Positions 45,447-59,529 are shown, counted from the stretch's first letter. The stretch is DNA of 64,000 nucleotides from Alterirhizorhabdus solaris (GCF_007785815.1 NZ_VNIM01000002.1:56770-120769); one strand, 5' to 3'. Translations and numbers: made by a program. The notes: generated from the letters alone by a model not told the origin.

Positions 45447-45880
45447 CAGAGAGCTTTCACGAGGTAAGTAGCCGAGGCGGGGCAGAGCAAGGTGAACTCG
45501 CGCGTGGCGGCAATGGCCGAGGGTGCCGCATGCCGATCGGCAGCCGCATAGCCGAGCGCGCGGAAGAACACGGCCGCGGTCGTGGTCAGCAGATGCAATC
45601 GCTCCACGCCCAGTCCGCGCGCTTCTTGTTCCAGCGCCGCGACCAGCGTTCGGCCGATGCCGGCGCCTCGACGATCGGGGACGACGAGAATGGAGCGGAG
45701 CAGGCGGTCGGCTCCCTCGCCTTCGAGACCGCCATAACCGACGAGGCTATCCGCATCGAACCGGAAGAAGACGCGGTCAGTCTCCGCGAGATCGGCACTG
45801 GGGAGGCTTGCGGTATTGAGGAGCCATGCCAGTCCCGTCAGCTCGTTCGGATCGAGGCGTGTGGCGATCAGCGCCGTCAC
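45446..45880 (-). CDS. arsN2: ArsN-type GNAT acetyltransferase
   Basis: A protein of 144 residues. The GNAT core has the acetyl-CoA loop [20 protein letters not shown] and the strand [20 protein letters not shown]. Such genes in ars operons are called arsN2 and detoxify organic arsenicals, as shown for the related ArsN1 with methylated or phosphinothricin-like compounds; the exact substrate here is unknown. The GTG at 45880 overlaps the stop of the YnfA gene and is preferred over longer frames inside that gene. Confidence 0.82.
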   Translation of the reverse strand: MTALIATRLDPNELTGLAWLLNTASLPSADLAETDRVFFRFDADSLVGYGGLEGEGADRLLRSILVVPDRRGAGIGRTLVAALEQEARGLGVERLHLLTTTAAVFFRALGYAAADRHAAPSAIAATREFTLLCPASATYLVKAL

Positions 45881-46200
45881 GCAGCACGCGGCCCGAGCAG
45901 GATCACACAGGTTCCAATCAGGCACAGGGCAGCGCCGCCGACATCCCAGCGATCGGGACGGATGCCCTCCACGCTCCACAGCCAAAGCAGGGAGGCACAG
46001 ATGTAGATGCCGCCATAAGCGGCATAGGCCCGCCCCGCTGCATCACTGTCGACGCGGGTCAGAAGCCAGGCGAACAGGATCAGACACGCAATGCCGGGGA
46101 CCAACCAGAGGGGCGCCTTGCCCATCCGGAGCCACGCCCAAAACGCGAAGCATCCGGCGATTTCGGCAAGCGCTGCACCGATATAGATCAAGGCTGTCAT
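45877..46200 (-). CDS. ynfA: YnfA-family small membrane protein
   Basis: A protein of 107 residues with four membrane helices. It matches the UPF0060/YnfA family, a branch of small multidrug resistance proteins, with the typical [19 protein letters not shown] start and [16 protein letters not shown]. It lies between arsB and arsN2 and overlaps both by four bases, so it is clearly part of the ars operon. Whether it exports an arsenical or another toxic cation is not known. Confidence 0.88.
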   Translation of the reverse strand: MTALIYIGAALAEIAGCFAFWAWLRMGKAPLWLVPGIACLILFAWLLTRVDSDAAGRAYAAYGGIYICASLLWLWSVEGIRPDRWDVGGAALCLIGTCVILLGPRAA

Positions 46201-47483
46201 CCGATGGCGATCCTTGAAGCCAAGGCGCCGAGCGTAACCAGCAGCACCGGAACGGTCAGTGTGACGCCTACGCGAAAGTAATAGCCCCATCCGATCCGCA
46301 CGCCCTTTTGACCAAGCACGTGGAGCCACAGGAGCGTTGCAAGCGAGCCGATCGGCGTGAGCTTCGGGCCGAGGTCGCAACCGATTACGTTGGCGTAGAT
46401 CATTGCTTCCTTGACCGCGCCGGTCGCGTGCGCCGCGTCGATCGACAGCGCCCCGACGAGTACGGTCGGCATGTTGTTCATCACCGACGAGAGGACGGCT
46501 GCAATGATGCCCGTTCCGAAGGCCGCACCCCACACACCGCCTTGTGCCGTGCGATCGAGCAGCGCGGCGAGGTGATCGGTCAGGCCGGCGTTCCGCAGGC
46601 CGTAGACGACGAGGTACATGCCGAGCGAGAAGATCACGACTTGCCATGGCGCGCCTCGCAGCACCTTCCGTGTCTCGATCACATGGCCGCGCCCCGCGAT
46701 CACCAGCAGTAGGACTGCGCCGGCAGCGGCGACGGCGCTGACGGGCACGCCCAAAGGCTCGAGCAGGAAGAATCCGGCGAGCAGCAGCGCCAGGACGATC
46801 CATCCCGCCCGAAACGTCGGCGCGTCGCGGATCGCCTCATACGGGGACCGAAGTGCCCCCACGTCGTACGTCTCCGGGATATCGCGCCGGAAGAACAACA
46901 GGAGTGCGCCGAGCGTTGCCGCGATGGACACCAGATCGACAGGCACCATCACAGACGCATATTCGCCGAAGCCGATCTTGAAGAAATCTGCCGACACGAT
47001 GTTGACGAGATTCGACACGACGAGCGGCAGGCTCGCGGTGTCGGCAATGAAACCAGCGGCCATGACAAATGCTAGCGTTGCCTTGTCCTTGAAGCCCAGC
47101 GCTCGCAGCATGGCGATGACGATCGGCGTCAGGATCAGCGCCGCGCCGTCATTGGCGAACAGCGCGGACACCGCCGCGCCGAGCAAAACGATGAGGACAA
47201 AGAGCCGGCGGCCATGTCCCCGGCCCCAGCGTGCGACATGGAGCGCTGCCCACTCGAAGAACCCGGCTTCATCGAGCAGCAGGCTGATGACAATGATCGC
47301 AACAAACGCAGCGGTCGCATTCCAGACGATGCCCCACACTACCGGCACGTCGGATAGCGTGACGACGCCCGCGAGGAGCGCCACGACAGCCCCACCCATT
47401 GCGCTCCATCCGATCCCGAGGCCTTTGGGTTGCCAGATGACGAGCGCGATCGTGGCGACGAAGATCAGGACGGCAAGGAGCAT
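46197..47483 (-). CDS. arsB: ArsB, arsenite efflux pump
   Basis: A protein of 428 residues with about twelve membrane helices of the ArsB/NhaD superfamily. Characteristic segments are [17 protein letters not shown] and [18 protein letters not shown], followed by [20 protein letters not shown]. It exports As(OH)3. The Met at 47483 fits because it overlaps the arsC stop; a longer frame would run through arsC. Confidence 0.93.
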   Translation of the reverse strand: MLLAVLIFVATIALVIWQPKGLGIGWSAMGGAVVALLAGVVTLSDVPVVWGIVWNATAAFVAIIVISLLLDEAGFFEWAALHVARWGRGHGRRLFVLIVLLGAAVSALFANDGAALILTPIVIAMLRALGFKDKATLAFVMAAGFIADTASLPLVVSNLVNIVSADFFKIGFGEYASVMVPVDLVSIAATLGALLLFFRRDIPETYDVGALRSPYEAIRDAPTFRAGWIVLALLLAGFFLLEPLGVPVSAVAAAGAVLLLVIAGRGHVIETRKVLRGAPWQVVIFSLGMYLVVYGLRNAGLTDHLAALLDRTAQGGVWGAAFGTGIIAAVLSSVMNNMPTVLVGALSIDAAHATGAVKEAMIYANVIGCDLGPKLTPIGSLATLLWLHVLGQKGVRIGWGYYFRVGVTLTVPVLLVTLGALASRIAIG

Positions 47484-47911
47484 CAGGCGAGGCGCTGGCC
47501 CGAGGCATTGACGACTTGCTCTCCGTCTTCCTTGGCGAACGCACCGAGCTGGTCGGCTGGCAGCAGATCGAGAACGGCTTCGGAAGGACGGCATAGCTTC
47601 ACGCCAAGGGGAGAAACGACCAGCGGCCGGTTGATGAGGATCGGGTGTGCCATCATCGCATCAACCAGCGCATCGTCGGGCAGCGACGTGTCGCCTAGGC
47701 CCAGCTCCCCGTAAGGAGTCCCCTTCTCACGCAGCAGGTCGCGCGGAGTGATGCCGGCGCGTTCGATGAGCTGGACCAGCAGCGCGCGCGCTGGCGGAGT
47801 CTTCACATATTCGACAACATGCGGCTCGATGCCGGCATTGCGGATCAGGCCAAGGGTGTTGCGCGACGTGCCGCACTCGGGGTTGTGGTAGATAACGATG
47901 TCGACCGGCAC
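47483..47911 (-). CDS. arsC: ArsC, glutaredoxin-dependent arsenate reductase
   Basis: A protein of 142 residues. The catalytic Cys is in [13 protein letters not shown], and the Arg of [10 protein letters not shown] fits the arsenate-binding site of the E. coli R773-type ArsC. It reduces arsenate to arsenite using glutathione and glutaredoxin. The GTG at 47911 has AGGACG upstream. It overlaps arsB. Confidence 0.93.
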   Translation of the reverse strand: MPVDIVIYHNPECGTSRNTLGLIRNAGIEPHVVEYVKTPPARALLVQLIERAGITPRDLLREKGTPYGELGLGDTSLPDDALVDAMMAHPILINRPLVVSPLGVKLCRPSEAVLDLLPADQLGAFAKEDGEQVVNASGQRLA

Positions 47912-47922
47912 GAAACGTCCTT

Positions 47923-48255
47923 TCAGCAGCAGGGGGCGAGTTCGGCGACGAGGGGCGCGCACAGCTCGGCATTGCCGGCGCAACAGTCCTTGACGAGGAA
48001 CAGGGTGAGCGCGCGCAGCCCGTCCAGGTCAGCGCGGTAGATGATCGAGCGGCTGCGTCGTTCGGATCGCACGAGGCCGGCGCGCGCGAGGATGCCGAGG
48101 TGTGCGGACATGGTGTTCTGCGGCACGTCGAGCTGACGGGCGACGTCACCCGCTGCCATGCCGTCCGGTTCGTGTCGCACGAGCAGCCGGAACACATCAA
48201 GGCGCGTGCCTTGCGCGAGCGCTCTTAGGGCAGAGATGGCAAACTTGTTTTCCAT
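47923..48255 (-). CDS. arsR: ArsR-family arsenic-responsive repressor
   Basis: A protein of 110 residues with a winged helix (DVARQLDVPQNTMSAHLGIL). Cysteines occur near the C-terminus (VKDCCAGNAELC and a terminal CC) rather than in the classical CVC motif of R773 ArsR in the recognition helix. This placement resembles ArsR variants that bind As(III) through C-terminal Cys. It heads the ars operon; a dyad just upstream (48253-48278) is the probable operator. Confidence 0.9.
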   Translation of the reverse strand: MENKFAISALRALAQGTRLDVFRLLVRHEPDGMAAGDVARQLDVPQNTMSAHLGILARAGLVRSERRSRSIIYRADLDGLRALTLFLVKDCCAGNAELCAPLVAELAPCC

Positions 48256-48278
48256 ACATCCAGCTTAGCGGATATGTG
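48253..48278 (-). promoter_or_regulatory. Probable ArsR operator
   Basis: An imperfect dyad CATACATCC - 8 bp - GGATATGTG (seven of nine pairs) overlaps the start codon region of arsR, as expected for an autorepressed ars promoter. No separate -35/-10 was fixed. Confidence 0.55.
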
Positions 48279-48314
48279 GAAAATGACTAGTCTGAACCGG
48301 ACGGTCCTGCCATC

Positions 48315-48665
48315 TCAGAGCCGCAGTCCGATACGCGGTGCCAACCAGATCATTGCGCCATATAGCGCGATCGTAAGCAGGCAGCTGACAACGAGTGCTA
48401 TCCAGAAGGGCGCTCCTCGATTGAGCAGCGCCGGGATCAGCAAGAACATCGGCAGCGACGGCAACACGAACCAGAATGTCGCATGCGCATGAGCAGCCAT
48501 GCCGACCCGATCATGCGTATCACGCCACAGCCAGATCATGCCGAGCACGGAAACAAGCGGCAGGGAGGCAACCAGCGCGCCGAAGCCGGGGCTCCGTTTC
48601 GCGATCTCCGACACGGCCGCGATGATGATGCCCGAGATAAGAGCCTTGATCGCGAGGTACAGCAT
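48315..48665 (-). CDS. DUF3147 small membrane protein
   Basis: A protein of 116 residues with four predicted helices (YLAIKALISGIIIAAVSEIA, GALVASLPLVSVLGMIWLW, TFWFVLPSLPMFLLIPALL, FWIALVVSCLLTIALYGAMI). It belongs to the DUF3147 family often found at the end of czc operons. It lies nine bases after czcA, so it is the last gene of the second czc operon. Function unknown; periplasm-side His residues (WRDTHDRVGMAAHAHA) could touch metal. Confidence 0.82.
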   Translation of the reverse strand: MLYLAIKALISGIIIAAVSEIAKRSPGFGALVASLPLVSVLGMIWLWRDTHDRVGMAAHAHATFWFVLPSLPMFLLIPALLNRGAPFWIALVVSCLLTIALYGAMIWLAPRIGLRL

Positions 48666-48674
48666 GTTTTCCTC

Positions 48675-53055
<4,381 letters not shown>

Positions 53056-53059
<4 letters not shown>

Positions 53060-54288
53060 TGTGTTCCTTGAGCGAAGGCGCCGAAGCGGCCGGTGAGCCG
53101 GTCCAGTTCGACCCGAGCTTCGTGATGACGAGCGGCGACACGGACCATCCGTGCGCGCGCTTCGTGGAGAGCGATTTGCGCCGTGGACACGTCCAGGAAG
53201 GTGAACCCGCCACGGTTGTAACCGGCGCGGACTTCGGCGAGCGTCCGCTGGGCACCGGGGACGACGCGGTCGCGGATCGCCTCGACCTCGTGGCGCGTTT
53301 CCTCAACCTTCTCCGCCGCAAGCGCGATAGCCTGTGTTCGCTGAAACCGCTCCACGGCGAGATCCGCCTCGACCTGTCTTGCTTCCGCTTCCGCACGCGC
53401 GATGTTGGCGCGATTGAGGCCGCGGTTGGCGAGCGGCAGCGACACGCCCGCGACCACTGCGACGTCGCCCGTGCCGATATAGCGCGGCCCCGCCGTCCAG
53501 GTCGGATCGGTGCGGGCACCCGCCTGTTGCAGAGTCAGCCCGGCAGCGGCGCGACGCCGCCGGGCCTCGAAGATGGCGAGATCGGCGGCGGCGGGTTGGA
53601 GCGGACCAGCTGAAGGGTCGAGTACCAGGAAGCGATCGGCCGTGACTGTCATGCCCGCCGCGTCGCCGCCCCAGAGCGATGCCAGACGCTTCATCGCGGC
53701 GTCGCGCGCGTGCTCGGCAAGCTCCAGATCGACCTTCGCCTCGGCGAGCTGCGTTCGGGCGCGCGTCCCCGCGAAGAGCGGATCACGCGCCTCTGCGACG
53801 CGGCGACCGACCTCGCGCGCTAACTGCTCGGCGATAGCGACACGCTCGCGGGCGATGCCGATCGCGGCTTCGGTCGCCTGGACCTCCACATAGAGGCGCT
53901 GCACCGCCGTCGCGACGTCCAGCCGGCGCACCACTGCTTCGGCGCGTGCAACGTCGAGATCGGCATCGGCCGCGGCGACGCGCGCGGCGCGCTTGCCACC
54001 GCGCTCGATCCGCTGACTGTAGGTCGCGCCAATCTGGATCTGACGGTTGAGATCGTCTCCCCCGACTCCGAAGTTTTCGGCGAGCACGTCAATGGACGCG
54101 GGCGGCCGCGTATCCGCACCCGCGCGCGCAGCGGTGAGCACATCGACGCGCGCGGCATTAGCGGCACCTTGCGGTGAGGCGCCGATCGCGCGCGCGACCG
54201 CATCCTCCAGCGTCAGCGTCTGGCCGTGAACGACCGCCGACAACGACAGCGCCGCCGCCACAACGGCGGCGCGCAAATATGGTTTCAT
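53056..54288 (-). CDS. czcC: CzcC, outer-membrane factor of the second czc operon
   Basis: A protein of 410 residues with a signal peptide (AALSLSAVVHGQ), the TolC-family double helical hairpin and the motif VSLPLANRGLNRANIARAEA. It overlaps czcB by four bases and lies 62 bases after the His-rich small gene. The opening ALEDAVARAIGASP-like segment (LTLEDAVARAIGASPQGAAN) is the usual outer-membrane-factor repeat start. Confidence 0.92.
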
Positions 54289-54350
54289 GGGAAACTCTCC
54301 CGACGTTCAACGACAGTCGTCGGCGAATAGCGACGCGCGGACGCAGGTAG

Positions 54351-54713
54351 TCAGGCCGAGGGTGGCTCGAGCAGCGGGGCTATGCCGCGAGAAGGCCCGA
54401 AAGTCGCGATCGTCGAGGCGCTCCTCGCCGCCCCGTCGAGAAGAGCCGGCACGAACGCATCAGTCGTCCGGGCCAGGTCGCCCACGACATGAGTATGCAC
54501 CGCGTGGCCGGTCGCCTTGCCCTCGTCCTCGTCCTCGTTGCCAACCGCGTCAGCGTGATCGTCATGATCCTCATCGGCGTGATGGACCACTACCCGATCT
54601 GCGGCATCGACATGGCCAGCGTCGTGCGCGTGACCGTGCGGCACGGCCGCGCCCATGCTCCCGTGCGAGAAGAGCATGACGCAAAGCATGAAGATGGCGA
54701 GCCATTGTCGCAT
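54351..54713 (-). CDS. CzcI-like His/Asp-rich secreted protein
   Basis: A protein of 120 residues with a leader (FMLCVMLFSHGSMGAAV) and a strongly His/Asp/Glu-rich region (PHGHAHDAGH, VVHHADEDHDDHAD, GNEDEDEGKATGHAVHTH). It is the first gene before czcCBA, the position of czcI in Cupriavidus, and parallels the His-rich gene before the first czcC. Binding of Zn or Cd in the periplasm is inferred from composition. No MerR-type promoter was found in the 108 bases upstream, so the second operon's regulator is not in view. Confidence 0.7.
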   Translation of the reverse strand: MRQWLAIFMLCVMLFSHGSMGAAVPHGHAHDAGHVDAADRVVVHHADEDHDDHADAVGNEDEDEGKATGHAVHTHVVGDLARTTDAFVPALLDGAARSASTIATFGPSRGIAPLLEPPSA

Positions 54714-54821
54714 TCGGGTCGCTTAACACCACGGGCAGCAACCAACAATCGAAACAACGCCAGCATCGGGAGCTCGCTGATCGAACGTCCTGACGACTCC
54801 ACTCAGTAGTGCCGTTGCAGT

Positions 54822-56051
54822 CTAGCTCAGGGCAATCGCGCCGATCGCCGCGCCCATCGCAAGGACCGCCGGCGTGGCGAGCTTGCTCTTCCAGCAGTAC
54901 ATGATTCCCAGCGCGACCGCGAAGATGACCGCAGTCGCGGTCAGGCTCGGCGTGCGAACGGCCGTAGTCCGGGCGAGGTCGACAACAGTTACCACGATAA
55001 GTCCGACAACGCCGGCCGCGACACCCGCCAGGAAAAGCTGGAGCCGCTTATGCTCGACCACCGCCTCCAACCGCTCGTACAGCAGGAGAGAGAAGGCGAA
55101 GGCGGGCAAGAACATGCCGGCGGTCATCGCGAGCGCTCCGGCCAGCCCACCGCTGATCCAGCCGACGAAGGTGGCGAAGATGACGAGCGGCGCAGGCAGG
55201 ATGCCCGACAGGCCGAGACCGTCAAGGAACTGCGCGTCGGACATCCAGCCCCGACCCACCGTGTCGTACCGGATGAACGGGATGGCGGTGTAGGCTCCGC
55301 CGAACGTCAGCAGCCCGCCTTTCAGCCCGGCCCAGAACAGCGCGGTGGCGGTCGGCGCGGGCTCCGGGATTTCGGTCGCCGCTCCCGCTAGGCCAGCGCC
55401 TTCCGCCCAGGTCAGGACCGCCAAGCCGACCGCGAGCAGAACCACCGTAGCCGCCAGAGCGTAGCGCGCGTTTGATCCGAGCGCATAGGCCGCACCGGCG
55501 GCCGGGAGTACAATCCAGAAGCTGACTCCGGCGAGCGAGGCGGCAGCCGCGGCGAGAGCAGCGGCCCAAAGCCACGGGTCTAGCAGGATATGCTCGCCGA
55601 TACGGTGGACGGCGCGCACGATGACCGCGATCACCGCCGCCTGGACGCCGAGGAACATCGCGCCCAGCACGGTTTCCTGGATCGGCAGCCGCGTATAGGC
55701 CCAGGCGAGGACCAGCATGAGGACGAGGCCTGGCAGCATGAAGCCGAGCCCGGCGAGCAGTCCGCCCAGCCTGCCCTTTGCCCGGATGCCGAGGTGGACG
55801 CACAGCTCGTGCGCCTCCGGCCCGGGGAGCACCTGCATGACAGCGAGCAGGTTGTTGAATCGGTCGCTCGCTATCCAGCGTTCTTCGTCGACCAGCTCGC
55901 GCCGGATCATGGCGATCTGTGCCACCGGGCCGCCGAACGCCATCAGGCCGAAGCGCAAGAAGCGGAGGAACAGCGCGGGGTAGCTGAGTTCAGGGGGCCG
56001 AGCCTCGCCAGCCACCGGGCTCGGTAGAACGGGATGTTCGATGCTCGCCAT
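54822..56051 (-). CDS. chrA: ChrA, chromate efflux transporter
   Basis: A protein of 409 residues, the long two-domain CHR type. The N-terminal half has RFLRFGLMAFGGPVAQIAMI and LPGPEAHELCVHLG; the C-terminal half has FWAGLKGGLLTFGGAYTAIP and LPAPLVIFATFVGW, the mirrored repeat of the family. It expels chromate from the cytoplasm using the proton-motive force. It lies twelve bases after chrB on the same strand. Confidence 0.93.
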   Translation of the reverse strand: MASIEHPVLPSPVAGEARPPELSYPALFLRFLRFGLMAFGGPVAQIAMIRRELVDEERWIASDRFNNLLAVMQVLPGPEAHELCVHLGIRAKGRLGGLLAGLGFMLPGLVLMLVLAWAYTRLPIQETVLGAMFLGVQAAVIAVIVRAVHRIGEHILLDPWLWAAALAAAAASLAGVSFWIVLPAAGAAYALGSNARYALAATVVLLAVGLAVLTWAEGAGLAGAATEIPEPAPTATALFWAGLKGGLLTFGGAYTAIPFIRYDTVGRGWMSDAQFLDGLGLSGILPAPLVIFATFVGWISGGLAGALAMTAGMFLPAFAFSLLLYERLEAVVEHKRLQLFLAGVAAGVVGLIVVTVVDLARTTAVRTPSLTATAVIFAVALGIMYCWKSKLATPAVLAMGAAIGAIALS

Positions 56052-56063
56052 GATGCAGCTCCC

Positions 56064-57032
56064 CTATATGCGGCGGCGTTTGGTGAAGTGGGCGTAGAAG
56101 CCGTCGAGCGCCCCCGACCCTTGCGCGATCCGCTCGCCATCATCGTCCGTGCCAGCACAGAGGCCGTTGATGAGTGCGGCGATGCCCGCCGTCTCCGCCC
56201 GGCCAAACTTGTCGTCGGCGATGTCGAGGTCGTGGACGATTTCAGCGAGCGCGATGAGCGCATGATCGCCGTCGAGCCCGGTCCGGTACACCAGCGTCTC
56301 AAAGGTGCAGCGCTCGCCCTCGTGCGTGAACTCCGCATCCGCCATGTCGAACCGGAGCTCGCCGGGATCGGGCACATAACCCTTGCCGTCGACGAACTTG
56401 AAGGTCGCATCCGGGTCGATGAACCGGCGGATCAGCCAGGCGGACGCAATGCGATCCACATGGACGTGTCGGCGCGTGGTCCAAATGCGGCTCTTCAGGT
56501 CGGTGAAGGTCAGCGCCGGCGCGCCCGGGCCAGTGACATCCGGGTGCTGGCCGACGCGTCCTTCTACTCGAGCGATGGCTGAGTCCGTCGCCTGCCGACC
56601 ATGCGCGCCGAAGAAGTCAATCGACGAGATATCATCCAGCCTCTTCCGGAGGCGCCGGACCTCGACGGCGGCTACATATTCCGCCTCGGCGACCGTCAGC
56701 GCTTCGCGCGCCAGTTCTTCGTAATCGGCATCGCGGGCGGCGTCGAAGACGGCACGAAGCTCCGCATCCGTCATTCCTTGCACAAAGCGGGCCTGGAGGA
56801 TCAGTGCCTCGCCACCGCCGACGATGATCTCCGCCCTCAGATCCTCGAAGAGCGTACGCGTGCCGTCACGTGCGGGCAGCGCGTGGACTGCATTTTTGAG
56901 CGGGGCGGCACCAATTGCTTGCAGGCGTCGCCACACTCGCACGCGCAGGTTGGCGGGTTTGGCCGGCAGCTGTGGGATCAACAACAGCCAGTCATGCAAA
57001 CCGGGCGACGGAGCTTCAACCATGCAGCACAT
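56064..57032 (-). CDS. chrB: ChrB, chromate-responsive regulatory protein
   Basis: A protein of 322 residues. The N-terminal half has the winged-helix-like ChrB region (LLLIPQLPAKPANLRVRVWR) and the C-terminal half the ChrB_C domain (TTRRHVHVDRIASAWLIRRF, then IDPDATFKFVD, and FETLVYRTGL). ChrB is needed for chromate-induced expression of chrA. The start may be Met1 or Met4. A direct repeat GTATC - 8 bp - GTATC (57050-57067) lies just upstream in an A/T-rich divergent promoter region and could be an operator. Confidence 0.88.
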   Translation of the reverse strand: MCCMVEAPSPGLHDWLLLIPQLPAKPANLRVRVWRRLQAIGAAPLKNAVHALPARDGTRTLFEDLRAEIIVGGGEALILQARFVQGMTDAELRAVFDAARDADYEELAREALTVAEAEYVAAVEVRRLRKRLDDISSIDFFGAHGRQATDSAIARVEGRVGQHPDVTGPGAPALTFTDLKSRIWTTRRHVHVDRIASAWLIRRFIDPDATFKFVDGKGYVPDPGELRFDMADAEFTHEGERCTFETLVYRTGLDGDHALIALAEIVHDLDIADDKFGRAETAGIAALINGLCAGTDDDGERIAQGSGALDGFYAHFTKRRRI

Positions 57033-57049
57033 GTAACATAGCTTTTAGG

Positions 57050-57067
57050 GTATCGTACACTTGTATC
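57050..57067. promoter_or_regulatory. Possible ChrB operator in the divergent promoter region
   Basis: GTATC is repeated at 57050-57054 and 57063-57067 with 13-base periodicity, within the only A/T-rich stretch between chrB and the Rap1a-like gene. No assigned -35/-10; low certainty. Confidence 0.3.
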
Positions 57068-57108
57068 ATTCAGTCGTGATGAGGTAAGCTTGGGATGAGG
57101 AGACCGCG

Positions 57109-57468
57109 ATGCACCCCGTCCGACTAAGTGCCTTCGCCATGTTGGCGTACCTCGCGGCTGCATCCCCTGCCCCGGCGCAACCGCGCTACGAAACGGTGGC
57201 GCAGTTGCAGCAGACTTGCGCCGATGAGTTGGCGCGGAAGGTGAACGGTCGATGTGAGGCCTATCTGGCTGGCGCAGCCGAAACGCTTTCTGCATTCGGT
57301 AACGGTGGCAGCGCGGCGGGTATCTGCGGGCGGGGCGTGCGCTCGGGCGAACTGAGCCGCATCTTTCTGGCATGGGCCACCAACAACCCGCACAACGCCA
57401 AAATGCCCCGGCTGGCCGGCGTGACGATGGCGCTGCGCCAGCGCTTTCCATGCCGGCCGACCAGTTGA
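57109..57468 (+). CDS. Rap1a/Tai-family secreted protein
   Basis: A protein of 119 residues. The signal peptide ends at SPAPAQ; the mature part has the Cys pattern and core of Rap1a/Tai immunity-type proteins (QTCADELARKVNGRCEAYLA, later GICGRGVRS and ending RFPC). Named members neutralise type VI secretion amidases, but proteins of this fold are common as stand-alone secreted proteins in sphingomonads. It diverges from chrB and leads a run of small secreted-protein genes. Confidence 0.65.
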   Translation: MHPVRLSAFAMLAYLAAASPAPAQPRYETVAQLQQTCADELARKVNGRCEAYLAGAAETLSAFGNGGSAAGICGRGVRSGELSRIFLAWATNNPHNAKMPRLAGVTMALRQRFPCRPTS

Positions 57469-57485
57469 AATCGAGGAGAGAAGCT

Positions 57486-58427
57486 TTGCGCCACCTGTTG
57501 CTCCCGCTAGCGGTCGCACTCGCCGTCCCCGCCGCCGCCCAGACCACCCCGCAAGCGGCACCGCCCCATGCGAATGCTGACAGGTGGACGCTAGTTGACA
57601 AGAGCCTTGGCCGGACGGGAACGACGCAACCGGACGGGGTTCGCCGCTACGGCTTTCCGCGCAGCGACCTCAACGTCCAGCTCGACGGTGTCGCGATCAA
57701 ACCGGCACTTGCGCTCGGCTCCTGGGCGGCGTTCCATCCGATGGGTAATGAGGTGATGGTCATGGGGGACCTCGTATTGACGCACGAGGAGGTGAACCCC
57801 GTCATGAGCCGCCTGCTGGCTTCCGGCTTCACCATCACGGCGCTGCATAATCATCTACTCCGTTCCGTACCCGCAACGATGTATATGCACATCGGCGGCC
57901 ATGGCGATCCGGTGAAGCTCGCGACGGCGCTTCGCGAAGCGCTCGCCGCCAGCCGAACGCCGTTGACGGCGCCGTCCCGGGACTCGCAGCCGCCTTCAGC
58001 GGGTGCCGGCTCGTCGCCGCCCTTGGCACTCGATACCGCCGCGCTCGACCAACTCATGGGCACCAAGGGCAAGCCGAACGCGGGCGTCTATCAGTTCAGT
58101 TTCCCGCGCGCCGAGCGGCTGACCGATGGCGGGGTGCCTGCGCCCGCCCCGATGGGGACGGCAACCGCCATCAACTTTCAGCCAACGACTCCAGGCCGCG
58201 CGGCGATCACTGGTGATTTTGTGCTCACCGCAGTCGAGGTCGACCCGGTACTTCGCGCCCTGCGCGCTGGCGGGATCGAGGTAACGGCGCTCCACAACCA
58301 TATGCTGGATGACCAGCCGCGGCTGTTCTTCATGCACTTCTGGGCCAACGACGATGCGACCAAGCTGGCACGGGGTCTTCGGGCAGCGCTGGACAAGACC
58401 AACGTCGCGCGGCCGGGTGCCGGCTAA
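57486..58427 (+). CDS. Secreted DUF1259 (LppY/LpqO) protein
   Basis: A protein of 313 residues from a TTG with GAGGAG just upstream. The leader (HLLLPLAVALAVPAAAQ) is followed by two tandem DUF1259 units, each with GDLVLTHEEVNPVMSRLL-like and ITALHNHLL-type segments (the second reads FVLTAVEVDPVLRALRAGG and VTALHNHML). Conserved His pairs in both units (LHNH, MHIGGHG, MHFW) suggest a metal- or ligand-binding role. Such genes often follow chr genes. A 40-residue Ser/Pro-rich linker joins the units. Confidence 0.78.
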   Translation: MRHLLLPLAVALAVPAAAQTTPQAAPPHANADRWTLVDKSLGRTGTTQPDGVRRYGFPRSDLNVQLDGVAIKPALALGSWAAFHPMGNEVMVMGDLVLTHEEVNPVMSRLLASGFTITALHNHLLRSVPATMYMHIGGHGDPVKLATALREALAASRTPLTAPSRDSQPPSAGAGSSPPLALDTAALDQLMGTKGKPNAGVYQFSFPRAERLTDGGVPAPAPMGTATAINFQPTTPGRAAITGDFVLTAVEVDPVLRALRAGGIEVTALHNHMLDDQPRLFFMHFWANDDATKLARGLRAALDKTNVARPGAG

Positions 58428-58431
58428 GCCC

Positions 58432-58926
58432 ATGCAGCTTTCGAACCCGGGGACGCTGACGCGCCGCGCGGTTTTAGCGCTATCCGCTGCGGTGGTCGGA
58501 AGTATCGGCACCGGGGCCGTTGCGCGCTGCCGCCCGGCGCGCGTGCTTCTCGTTTGCCAGTTCGGGAGCGTGAAGAGTGCGGTCGCGCGCGAGGTGATGA
58601 AGCGGCGCGCGGCCCACCGCGGCATTGAGATCGAGATCCGGTCGCGCGGCATAACGCCCGAGGAGCACATGTCGCCAGCACTCGCAGTCGCGTTGCGCGC
58701 CGAGGGGGTGGACACGCGCGCACAGCCGCTGACGGGGCTCGCGTCTACGGACTGGCGGCGACAGGATGCGATCGTGGCATTCGACCCGGTAGCCAAAAGC
58801 GGACTGCCAGCCGGAGCACTCGACTGGTCCGACCTGCCCTCGTTCAACTCAGACTATGCCCGGGCCCGCCCGCTGCTCGCCGCGAGGCTCGACGCACTCC
58901 TGGACGACCTGCGGCGGCGCTGCTGA
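58432..58926 (+). CDS. Secreted low-molecular-weight phosphatase-like protein
   Basis: A protein of 164 residues with a leader (TRRAVLALSAAVVGSIGTGA) containing Arg-Arg, followed by an LMW phosphatase/arsenate-reductase fold (ARVLLVCQFGSVKSAVAREV, then EIEIRSRGITPEEHMSPALA). The P-loop reads CQFGSVKS: the Cys is kept, but the Arg of the CX5R motif is Lys, and the DP pair near the end is only partly conserved (VAFDPVAK). Activity is therefore doubtful; it may bind an oxyanion such as chromate or arsenate instead. It lies four bases after the DUF1259 gene. Confidence 0.65.
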   Translation: MQLSNPGTLTRRAVLALSAAVVGSIGTGAVARCRPARVLLVCQFGSVKSAVAREVMKRRAAHRGIEIEIRSRGITPEEHMSPALAVALRAEGVDTRAQPLTGLASTDWRRQDAIVAFDPVAKSGLPAGALDWSDLPSFNSDYARARPLLAARLDALLDDLRRRC

Positions 58927-58995
58927 CGGCGCCGTGCCTGGAGGAACTTCATCCGCCGCGGCTCGATACACCATCTGATATCAGGAGAGTGACTC

Positions 58996-59529
58996 ATGCG
59001 AATGCCGATCAGATCAGTCTTCGGCGCGATCACGATGACGTGCTTCGCGGTACCATTCTCGTCCTCCGTTGCTCAGTCGGGGATCAGCACCAATCCGGCT
59101 CCCGTCGAAGCCAGGGATTATTTCAGCGCCGTGCACGCGCTCAGCAAGTACGAGGTCGACGCCAGCCGCCTTGCACTGACCCGATCGCAGACCCCGGCGG
59201 CCCGTGCGTTCGCGCAGGAGATGGTCGCTCACCACACGCGCGCAATGGCAGAGCATGCTCGCCTGCTGGACGTTCCAAGTACCTCGGAGCCGGGAAGCGC
59301 GTTGGCGGGCCCTCTGTCGGAGATGCTGAACTCCCTGGAAAATACGCCGAGCGTCGAGTTCAACGCGGCATACAAGCGCGGGCAGATCGCCGCCCACGAG
59401 GAGGCGCTGAAAGTCCACACGTCCTACGCGGAGCGGGGGAGTGACACGGCGGCACGGGCCAAGGCTCAAGCGGCCATCCCCAAGATCCGGAAGCACCTCG
59501 CGACAGCCCGAAACTTGCCCGAAGCCTAA
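58996..59529 (+). CDS. Secreted DUF4142 protein
   Basis: A protein of 177 residues. A leader (ITMTCFAVPFSSSVAQ) precedes a four-helix DUF4142 domain with ALSKYEVDASRLALTRSQTP, the paired His EMVAHHTRAMAEH and the His of QIAAHEEALKVH. The family is ferritin-like and common in envelope stress contexts. An AGGAG site precedes the ATG. It is the last gene before the second S24/HIRAN module. Confidence 0.82.
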   Translation: MRMPIRSVFGAITMTCFAVPFSSSVAQSGISTNPAPVEARDYFSAVHALSKYEVDASRLALTRSQTPAARAFAQEMVAHHTRAMAEHARLLDVPSTSEPGSALAGPLSEMLNSLENTPSVEFNAAYKRGQIAAHEEALKVHTSYAERGSDTAARAKAQAAIPKIRKHLATARNLPEA

